A DNA stretch of 64,000 nucleotides from Eurosta solidaginis. Taxonomy: Eukaryota > Arthropoda > Insecta > Diptera > Tephritidae. Of the stretch, positions 21,718 through 30,504 are shown in pieces. The stretch lies in contig NC_090319.1 of the NCBI RefSeq assembly GCF_040869045.1, positions 346,126,302 to 346,190,301 on the forward strand, in the 5' to 3' direction. Every line of letters begins with the position of its first letter. Position 1 is the first letter of the stretch. Both the position numbers and the translations under genes were made by a program. Under the pieces are notes generated by a model. That model was not told the DNA's origin, did no database searches, and saw nothing but the letters and a program-made list of their open reading frames with translations.

Positions 21718-22500
21718 TAGGTAGGTACTTTGTGTGAGGATGCAAATTTCAGGTTTTTTGTGGTCTGCGTGTAAAAACTATGACTACGAATCACGTATTT
21801 CAACAATATATGACGTAAACGTAACTATTTGATGAAATTTGATGAATTTTGAAGCTTCTAGCCGTAAAAAAGGGGCAAAAATGACAGTTTATATGGGGTA
21901 TATAATATATATACCACCGATCTCTATGATTTTTTCAGACAACAATATATGCTATATACGTAAGCATTTAGTGAAATTTGAAGCCTCTAGCTCTTAAAAT
22001 AGGGCAGTAATTACGAAAAGTTTCTTATCTGAACAATCGGTTGTGGGGGACATATACTATATATACGACCGATCTCATCAATTTTTTCAGACAATAATAT
22101 GTGCAATATACGAAAGTATATGGTGAAGTTTGAAGCTTCAATCTGTTAAATTGAGGAAGATATGACAAAAATCCTCTTTTTCTGAAAAATCGGTTGTATG
22201 CAGGATATATGCTATAGTGGTCCGATCCGGCAGGTTCCGACAAATGTCTAATCGGACACCCAAGTACACCCGCTCACAATTGTGTCAAGATATCTCAAAA
22301 ATTGAGGGACTAGTTTGCATACAAACCGACAGACGGACAAACGGACAGACGGACCGACGGACATGGCTAAACCAACTCAGCTCTTCATCCTGATTATTTC
22401 GGTATACTTAATGGTGGGTCTATCTATTTTCCTTTAAGGACTTAAAATTTTTGGTTTCGTGATGAAATTAATATACCATTTCATTTTCATGAAATGTATA

Positions 22501-22640
22501 AAAATGCTTTGGAAAATATTTCTGTGCGCAAAAACCATATCCAGCCAGGATGAGTCTAGGAATCTGTTGAAGATCTATAAATGGGAAATCTGAAGAATGA
22601 AAATGCTTCAGAAAAAATGTCTGTGCGGACATTGAGTGAG
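22501..22640 (+). repeat. Short tandem duplication, ~98-bp unit
   Basis: AAAATGCTT(T/C)(G/A)GAAAA at 22501 recurs at 22599, and GGAATCTGTTGAAGATCTAT at 22559 also occurs at 19483. The family-2 element therefore inserted within a small pre-existing tandem array, leaving one unit on its left and the rest on its right. Confidence 0.6.
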
Positions 22641-22893
22641 CGTGGCAACGCGGTTGAGGGAAGTTCTATCTAGAGTATATATAACCCGAAGTCGAATAAA
22701 ATAGAGAACGTGCATTGGTTGTGTAGCGTCTCTAGAGGAGCTTCCCGACATGTACGTCCCATTGGGGCTTCATATGGAAGATGCTTAAATGAAAATATTT
22801 TAATAGCTATTCGAATCTTTAACTAGGTTAATTGACGACGATACGATTTTGTCTTTAGTTAAGTTATCTGAATATTTTCTTAAGTTATCGCGT
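22641..22893. other. No feature recognised
   Basis: Short stretch of intron without recognisable repeats or exons. Confidence 0.35.
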
Positions 22894-23268
22894 AGGTATC
22901 GGCGGCCACCGTGGTGTGATGGTAGCGTGCTCCGCCTACCACACCGTATGCCCTGGGTTCGCACCCCGGGCAAAGTAACATCAAAATTTTAGAAATAAGG
23001 TTTTTCAATTAGAAGAAAATTTTTCTAAGCGGGGTCGCCCCTCGGCAGTATTTGGCAAGCGCTCTGGGTGTATTTCTGCCATGAAAAGCTCTCAGTGAAA
23101 ACTCATCTGCCTTGCAGATGCCGTTCGTAGTCTGCATAAAACATGTAGGTCCCGTCCGGCCAAATTGCAGGGAAAATCAAGAGGGGCACGACGCAAATTG
23201 GAAGAGAAGCTCGGCCTTAGATCTCTTCGGAGGTTATCGCGCCTTACATTTATTTATTTATTTTTTAT
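22894..23268 (+). mobile_element. tRNA-derived SINE, full length
   Basis: Complete copy with tRNA-like head (GGCGGCCACCGTGGTGTGAT), box B-like GGTTCGCACCCC, central body and ATTT-type tail. Flanked by TTATCGCGT at 22885-22893 and 23269-23277. Only 180 bp upstream of tin exon 3, same orientation. Confidence 0.83.
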
Positions 23269-23447
23269 TTATCGCGTGTACAAATGGTTGGAAATGCATT
23301 GATCGATTTATTTTCGCACCCGAGGATTGTTATCTCTCTCTCAAATCATTTATTAGCTTAAAATTTAATTTGTTACAAAAAAATTGTTTTAAATAAAACT
23401 TCTTTTATTATCCTTTGTTTGCATTGTTCTCTTTTATCTATTCGCAG

Positions 23448-23839
23448 GAGACATCTCTCAAGTAACTTCTTCGCGTTCAGAGCTTCGTAAAAATGGCAAA
23501 CCACGTTGTAAACGCAAACCACGCGTACTTTTTTCGCAAGCTCAAGTGTTGGAGTTGGAGTGTCGTTTTCGTATGCAAAAGTACCTGACAGGCGCCGAGC
23601 GCGAGGTTATTGCTCACAAATTAAATTTGTCGCCCACACAAGTGAAAATTTGGTTTCAAAATAGGCGATATAAATCAAAACGTGGAGAAATTGATGGTGA
23701 CATGCCCTCGGTCAAATTGAAAACGGACACCACAGCAAGCATGATGACATCAGGTGGAGTTACTATGTGGGGTCAACTGCATCGTCAACATCAAACACAT
23801 CCACAACAAACGGCAATACAAGTGATGCATCATTCATAA
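23448..23839 (+). CDS. tin: tinman exon 3 (homeodomain and C-terminus)
   Basis: Acceptor TTCGCAG|GAGAC at 23447; split codon A+GA gives Arg380. Residues 381-400 are a basic linker ([15 protein letters not shown]). The 60-residue homeodomain spans 401-460 (23510-23689): [12 protein letters not shown] opening, recognition helix [15 protein letters not shown] with Gln50, Asn51 and the NK-class hallmark Tyr54. It binds TCAAGTG-type sites. The last 49 residues are short and polar (Gln/His at the end); no NK2-specific domain follows. Stop TAA 23837-23839. Whole protein 509 aa versus 416 in D. melanogaster as I recall. Confidence 0.95.
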
Positions 23840-24300
23840 CAGGAAAATGTATTTGTTTATTTATTTTTTTCTTCTATTAATACAATTTCAAATAGTTGGG
23901 CAAACCACACTAGTGTCGTATTCATATAAGATTTTAAGATTTGAGTTGTTTCGATGGTTTCCAATATAAAATTTTATTAAAGCATAGCACCATTGTGAAT
24001 TCATACAAGTTAAACACCTTTCTATTCCTCCACTGCCTTTCCCATCTGTCAAATAACAGCTGACAGGGAGATTGGCTGTCGCGAATGGCCAGAGAATGGA
24101 AAAAAGGTTTGTTTTTTGCTCGCGGATATTAAATTGAACTGACATGAATTGTCCATTTGTGTCTCAAATGAGCTTCTCTTTTAAATGTTTATACTGAAAA
24201 TCACGCTACATATTAATATTCAATTCAAAAATCTAGTTAATAGATAAAATCTGAGCAGTCAGTTAGCAAAAATTTTAAAATATGTAAATAATGCAATAAA
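23840..24300 (+). terminator. tinman 3' UTR region with candidate poly(A) signals
   Basis: The first reasonable signals after the stop are ATTAAA at 23976-23981 and AATAAA at 24295-24300. Both lie in the first unit of the local tandem duplication. Which is used cannot be told from sequence. Confidence 0.35.
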
Positions 24301-24897
24301 CCAGTCGTTTACAAAAATGTTTGAAAAACACTATTGAGCAAATAATTTAAGTAATTGAACAGCGATTGAACAGGTGATCGAGACTGTTTACTATTGTGAA
24401 CGTTTTTTTCAAACATTCGTCACTTGTATGCATTCACAATGGCGGTATTCATGTACAATTTTAAGATCTGAGTTGTTCCCATGATTTCCAATATACAATT
24501 TGATTAAAGCATATCATCAGTGTGAATTCATACAAGTGCAAAATTTTTATATTCATCCATTGCCTTTCCTATCTGTCAAATAACAGCTGACAGGGAGATT
24601 GGCTGTCGCGAATGGCGAGAAAATGGAAAAAAGGTTTGTCTTTTTCTCGCTGTTATTAAATTAAAGTCCCATGATTTGCCCATTTGTGTTTCAAATCAGC
24701 GTTTCTTTTAAATGTGTATACAAAAAGACAGACTTCATTTTAATATTCAATGCTACAATTTAGTCAATAGATAAAATATGAGCAAACAGTTTTGCAAAGA
24801 TTTTAAAATATTTAAAAAATGCAATATACCAGTCGTCTACAAAAATGTTTGTAAAACACTGAATGCTCTGAATGATTTAAGTAAACGAACAGCGCAC
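23920..24897 (+). repeat. Tandem direct duplication immediately 3' of tinman
   Basis: Unit 1 (23920-24365) and unit 2 (24446-24897) align along their length at an offset of about 526 bp. Shared landmarks: TTTCCAATATA, GTGAATTCATACAAGT, CTGTCAAATAACAGCTGACA and CAGGGAGATTGGCTGTCGCG. The CTGTCA...TGACAG stretch is itself a small inverted repeat around CAGCTG. Divergence is visible, so the duplication is not recent. Could be a MITE pair or duplicated flank. Confidence 0.7.
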
Positions 24898-25113
24898 ACA
24901 GATAGATTTTCAAGTTTTATGTGGCCAAAATTATTTTATTGCCTATATCTTCTTAAAACTGTTTAATAAATGATAAATTATAATAATTTGGGTAATTAAT
25001 CGGTTATATTAAAAAACTAGATATTAAACTGTGTAACACTAAGAAATACCTGCGCAGTGAGGCTATTTTTCTTGTTGTACAGCAACAAGGGTGTATCAAA
25101 CCCTCTATCTAAC

Positions 25114-25960
25114 CCCCTATCTGCAATTACCTGCAGTTAAATTTAATGCAGTTCGCAAGCCAATTGTGCCAAGTTCCATGTTAAAAACTAATTTTCACTT
25201 GGACGGACTTGGAAACATAACAAAACTGGTTTTGAACACCAAAAATCAAAAAAAAAAACCCTCTATCTAATACTGTTTTCACACAGAAACTTAATGATCT
25301 CATTTCACCTGCTAATGAAATCGTAAATTTTTTGCTTTCACACAGAAGTAACTGCTCGATTAGTATGAAGAATGAGACAGACAATCAGGGCGGAACGATA
25401 CAAGGTGGGAGCATGGTGACATACCTACAAACAAAAAAAATTCCATGTACTTGTAAATTCGATGGACAAATGTCAAAATCGTACTGTGCCGGTAGTTGAT
25501 GTATCAAATCAAATAAAAAAGGTTATAATCAGCTGTTCGATGCAGCCACCTGCAGACGACCGCCATGCAGACAATGACATTTGCTTTGACAAATGACATT
25601 TTTAAGCACTGAACACACCAAAAACTAAGAAGCGGAAACGGAAGCGGAACGCTGCCAACAGAGTTGCATTGTGCTTTTGACTTCATTAGGCATTCGATTA
25701 GCTACTAATGAAATAATAATAGATTCGAATTTTGTAGGGAAGATTGAGCTCAATAAGCGTCTTAATGTAGAAAACTGCCTTTATTATTCAATAAGCCGTC
25801 TGTGTGAAAATAGTATAACTCCCTATCTGCAATTATCTGCAGCTAAATTTAATGCAGTTGGCAAGCTAATTGTGCCAAGTTCCATGTTCAAAACTAATTT
25901 TCATTTGGACGGACTTGGAAACATAACAAAACTGGTTTTGAACACCAAAAATAAAAAAAA
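25114..25960 (+). repeat. Direct repeats flanking TIR-like DNA
   Basis: 25114-25248 and 25829-25955 are direct repeats (TCTGCAATTA(C/T)CTGCAG, GCCAAGTTCCATGTT, GGACGGACTTGGAAACATAA). Between them, TACTGTTTTCACACAGA at 25271 faces its complement TCTGTGTGAAAATAGTA at 25799, so a TIR-type element or pair is likely. No transposase. Confidence 0.6.
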
Positions 25961-28960
25961 AAAAATAATAAAATTTTTTTTTTAACATCCTAAATAAAAT
26001 AGGTTCTTTATCAATTTATGACTTTTGAAAATCACAAACACCATTAATAATGTTAGTATTTACCTGAAATATCAGAATGTATCACAATTACTCAATTCAA
26101 TTGTCTTAAAACTTAAAATATTCACGTAAAAAATATTCAGGTTAAAAAAAACAAACTAAAACATGCGTTTCAGAAATAGTTAAATTCCGATTACTTGAGA
26201 GCTAATGCCAGGTATGCGATGGATGGGAAGGGATAGAATTATTGTTCCCCTGTATATTCTTAAGCTGCGTGAGTGCTTTTTTTGAAATTCTGGAAACTTT
26301 CAGGAATTCAATTATGGCCTTCTAAATGTCTAAAATCTACCTATGTGCAGCGATTGAACGTGTTTTTTTTTTTTTTTCCAAAATTCGACACTTGTATGAA
26401 TTCACATTGCATAGCACATACGATGAATAGGATACCTAGTGAATTACCTAAGTATGTATATTAAAAGCGTATGAATATACATATGTATGTACAAGTACGA
26501 AAATATGAACTATTACAGAAGTAGAAATTGACATTTTTATATGATGCTGAAACTGTTTAAATTTTAAAATATTAATCGGTATTTGGTTCCCTGTTAAAAC
26601 AGATCATTTCAGAAAGCCAGTTGAAACCAGATACTATGATCAATAAGCAGAGTCTCTGTTTCCTAGCAAAGTTTGGAAAATTCTTCGCTTTCACAGTGTA
26701 GCATTGCACGGTCAAACATTTTCGTTTATTTTTTATACCTAGAAGAGTTCACTTCTGATTTTAAACTTTTTTATACTACTTTTCAAACCGATAAATAGTT
26801 TACAGCAATTTCTCAGATATTTTGGTTGCAATTTAGTGCGTGCACTTGAAAAATATCGTTTTCGATGAAAAGTTTAAAATTAAAACCAAAACGTTTTTAC
26901 GCGTACCCCATTTTTAAACTTTTTCGGTTTGTTTTTTAAACTATTAGAGGATATGTCGAATTTTTTGTATTTTTGCATTTAAATTTTAGTCCAGAAGTTT
27001 GAAAGCTATTATTCCTAATGACTGGTTGAAATTGAAACCCAAAATTCTTACATTCTAGACTAGTAGTGGACTAATTTTTAATATTTTAAATGTTTAAATT
27101 TTAGGCCAATGGGTGGTTTAAAGTTAAAACCAAAAAGTTCTACCTATGTAATTACTTAAATTATTTTAAATATTCTAATTTCGTGAAAAAAGGAGAGTAA
27201 CGTGGACGTTTGATTTGTTGAAACTTAATTCTCTGGAAATTAACGGTTAGTTTCTTTTGCAAAAAGTAAATTAAATAAAAACAATATATTGAGAAAACTG
27301 GTATGTAAGATAATTTTGTATTCTTAAATAAACTTCCAATAAAAACTAAGTTTTATTTTAGTGGCATATGCTGCTGGGAATGCACATCAATTAAAACCGA
27401 AAAGTTTTAGTTGTGGTATTTTTTGGTTTCACAATTGAACAATTAAGTTTAGGATTCAAACCGAATTGTTTCCATATTAGTGTTTCTTGTTTAAAAAAAA
27501 AAACCACTCATATCAGTTCGTTTCTCTTTAAACTTGCAAGGTCTGCATTTAAAACCGAAATAAGTTTGATCATTTGTGTAGATCAGACCAGTTTGATCAT
27601 ATGTATATGTAGATCAGTTTAAGATTTAAACCAACATTTTCAACCGTGTGAAAAAATCTTTGCTTTAGTAGCAAAACAGCCAGGTGTAGACTATGGCCTG
27701 GGTATACAGCCAAAACAAGAACTTTTTCTAGAAATCTTTTAAGGCATTTTCGCTTTTAAATTATAAATAAATAACAAAAGGTATGGAAATATTTAAGTAA
27801 ATACTAAAAATTTGCATCGAGTGGTTTACCGAAACTTTATGTAAGCTAAGGTACGAAATATTGTGCATGTTTCTTTTTGCTAATTTAGATATTAAATATA
27901 TATTTTTGTACTTATCTACGAAGTTTCATACGTTATTGAAGAAACTTATAAACAAGTACCTTCAAATAAATGCTACAGTTAGAGACATGCTTCCTAGAAG
28001 TGTCAAAAGCGACAGCATTGACAATTTTCCAAGATACAAATATAGGGAGATAGTTCCACAAATTCTTCTTCGCCTCCATTGTCCAAATTTGACATAAACT
28101 GCGTTTTCAAGATTCCTTTTGAAACCGCGCTGCCAAATCCCTAAAAAGTGAACACCTCAAAACGATATTTTTGTTTGCAATTCTACTTGCCTTTTCTTGC
28201 AAAAATAGGAAGTGGGAAACAACTGCGCCATGTGCAGATTGTGCTAAGAATATGAAAAGCTACTTAGGGCCTCTTAGGCCATTGATAGCGCAGCCAGTTT
28301 GTCACTTATGTAATGGCATAGCCGAACTCTTCAGCGCCATACTACATATATAGGAGAACAAAGCTTTTCTCTCTCTAGGCCACTATGTGCAGTGACGATG
28401 GCTCTATCACAGCTAGAGGTGCTACTGTCAAGAAGTGATTGATAAGTTAAAGACAGGTTACAAAGCAGTTTACTCAAAGATTCTAAAAGAAGCAAGCGCT
28501 AAGACTCCGGTTATCGCCAAGAAGAGAAAGGATTTGACAAGGCAGTTCCTCAGTTCCTGTCGACTGCGCTAATAGATGGCAGGTATTCCTATAAGCAAAT
28601 CTCTATCGGAACTTGATCTGAGGAACGTCCAGAATGTTTCGGTACGAAACGAAATAACCACTACCACTCTCCGAATCAGCAGATACAATGAAGTTAAGTT
28701 GATAAGGCTGAACATAATTAGCACCTTGATACAGTTAAATGGAGTTTTTACAAACTTGCAAAGGCAAGACCTTAATCCTAAGTGTTTGTGAAATCGAAGG
28801 ACGCGCCGAACTTGCTGCAGCATTATACTACTGACACGGGATTGAAATGTGATTTGCATATATCTGTGTCGCAATAAGAATATGTGTTGTACGCAAAGTA
28901 AAGGTGCTATGCCCGAAAATGTTGGAGGTGAAAAGCAAATTCTATTGATATTTTTGAATG
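25961..28960. other. AT-rich intergenic DNA, no gene
   Basis: About 3 kb of strongly AT-rich DNA. Short frames (26273-26464, 27413-27622, 27861-28097, 28171-28353, 28576-28791) have no domain, no start context of note and no matching partner exon. A diverged relic of the 24421-type sequence (CACTTGTATGAATTCAC) is at about 26390. 28370-28560 is less AT-rich but unrecognised. Confidence 0.45.
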
Positions 28961-28965
28961 AACGT

Positions 28966-29185
28966 CTTAAGCTGCAGACATTGGTGCGTTATCGGTAACC
29001 GTATCAATAATCTTATAACAGCTGATTCCATCTTATGGGAATCAAAGCAAACGATTATTGGTGCCGCTAAGGTCGCAACCGTATCGTAGCCAACCAATTG
29101 GTTTTTGGTTTTCCGCCGTAACGATAAACAGCTGATTACGTTACAGGTACGACTACAGTGATACGACAAACGGCACCAATGACTG
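28966..29185 (+). mobile_element. MITE family c, copy 1
   Basis: Left end AAGCTGCAGACATTGGTGC, right end GGCACCAATGACTGCGCTTT, so the termini share AAGCNGNAGWCATTGGTGC as an inverted repeat. Internal landmarks AACAGCTGATT, GTATCGTAGCCAACCAATTGG and CGTAACGATAAACAGCTG recur in the copies at 30271 and 44585. No coding capacity. Confidence 0.72.
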
Positions 29186-29336
29186 CGCTTTTAGCAGTGT
29201 TTGCAGTAAAGCGATCAGAGTTCAAGAAGGATTATTCTTATTACTTCCGGCAGAGCTGTTTTCTTTTGCTATTACTGTCACAATACTTTTGTCAGCTCGA
29301 AAATTGTCAATTGTCACTTGTCTACAGATATGAAAC

Positions 29337-29598
29337 CATGGCTCAACTATATGGTTTGCTCATCTCTACAGCAACAACATACCTTTGTACAGATTATCAA
29401 AATCTGCGTGTGGGTGTTAGGCGAATGGAATGGCATGAAAAAATAAAACTTAGCAGCTTTTGTGTGTTGTAAGAAAATCTTGTCAATGTGTTGGTTTCAT
29501 TATGAGTTTGCTTTCTCCTTTTGACAATCCCTACTCCAGTGAAATGAAAAAAAAAAAAATCAGCTGATGAGATGAGCCCACCATATAGTTGAGCCAAG
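29337..29598 (+). mobile_element. hAT MITE, 262 bp, copy 1
   Basis: 8-bp duplication TATGAAAC at 29329-29336 and 29599-29606. Termini CATGGCTCAACTATATGGT and (reversed) CTTGGCTCAACTATATGGT, an inverted repeat of about 30 bp. A copy of the same length lies at 58160-58421 with a different 8-bp duplication. Frames at 29158-29648 cross it and are not genes. Confidence 0.88.
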
Positions 29599-29606
29599 TA
29601 TGAAAC

Positions 29607-30270
29607 AGAAAAATTGTCCGCAATATTTGACTCTGTCGCAAGTGTCACTTCTATGAAACAAGCCTCTGGCTATTAAGTTATCTGTGTAGTTAAAAATTAC
29701 TATGTTATATAACCTCATAACCAATCGTGACTCTTACAGCAAGTATTAGAATATTTACTAGAATAAGTACTTATCATAAAAGGCAAATACTAAAAAATAA
29801 TTACAATTGCGTATAAATAAAAATAGTTTCTAAAATAATTTTGTAAATAAGATGACAATAATTGACATTAGTCAAAAAAATTAAGAATAAAGTGCCATTA
29901 AACAAATCACCATTTTTATTTTAATATTCATGCGATTTAAATATCGTATACTCCGTGGCAAAGTGCAACCTTTCGCTGGAAACTAATTTTTGAAGCCGAT
30001 TGAGAGGGGGAGATTTCTGGAAAAAGCATCTACGCTGGAGTTGAAGTGAAAAACGGTATATTTCAAATTGCGTTGCCGTTTATGACGCCAAGCTCTGCAC
30101 AACCTAATTTCCCTACAAAAATCTTTGCATTGTGTTTTCATTTTTGTTATTTTGGTAGTCGAATATGATTTTTAACTGCTTCAATAGTGAAATTCAATAA
30201 CTTACAACGATGCTATTTTTTTGAGCTTTATGATTTTTCGCTTGTGATACCAGCTGTGATTTTCACTAAC
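29607..30270. other. No feature recognised
   Basis: AT-rich DNA between two MITEs with no supportable coding sequence. Confidence 0.35.
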
Positions 30271-30502
30271 TTAAGCTGCAGACAGTGGTGCTTTATCGGT
30301 AACCGTATCGGTAACCTTATAACAGCTGATTCGACCAACCGTATGGGAATCAATGCAATCGATTATTGGTGCCGCTAAGGTCGTAACCGTATCGTAGCCA
30401 ACCAATTGGTTTTTGGTTACCGTCGTAACGATAAGCAGCTGATTACGTTAGGGATACTAAAGCGATACGACATACGGCACCAATGACTCCCGCTTTAGTT
30501 TT
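30271..30502 (+). mobile_element. MITE family c, copy 2
   Basis: About 232 bp, ends TTAAGCTGCAGACAGTGGTGC and GGCACCAATGACTCCCGCTT. Same interior as the 28966 copy. It abuts family-1 copy C directly. Confidence 0.72.
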
Positions 30503-30504
30503 AA

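Larger units (their letters stand above)
19523..22500 (+). repeat. Family-2 repeat hosting a SINE and family-1 copy B
   Basis: Starts ACAAGTAAGGACGGGACTG and ends near CATGAAATGTATAAA. Outer parts at 19523-19640, 19874-19942 and 21718-22500 correspond to the uninterrupted copy at 43655-44320 (minus). The late part carries repeated blocks with TGAAATTTGAAGC, CGATCTCAT and an (ACGG)n tract before ACATGGCTAAA. Non-coding. It shares terminus and (ACGG)n-ACATGG layout with family 1, so the two look related. Confidence 0.78.
16049..23447 (+). other. tin: tinman intron 2 (about 7.4 kb)
   Basis: Perfect donor GTAAGT at 16049 and acceptor CTATTCGCAG ending at 23447; phase 1. Almost entirely repeats: SINE-like family 3, SINEs, a long-TIR MITE, LINE endonuclease remnants and a nested family-2/family-1 complex. 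The last ~175 bp before exon 3 look unique. Confidence 0.85.

Noticed and set aside
22894..23268. SINE heads as tRNA genes
   Set aside because: Box A- and B-like words are present but no complete cloverleaf, and each is followed by the common SINE body, tail and TSD.
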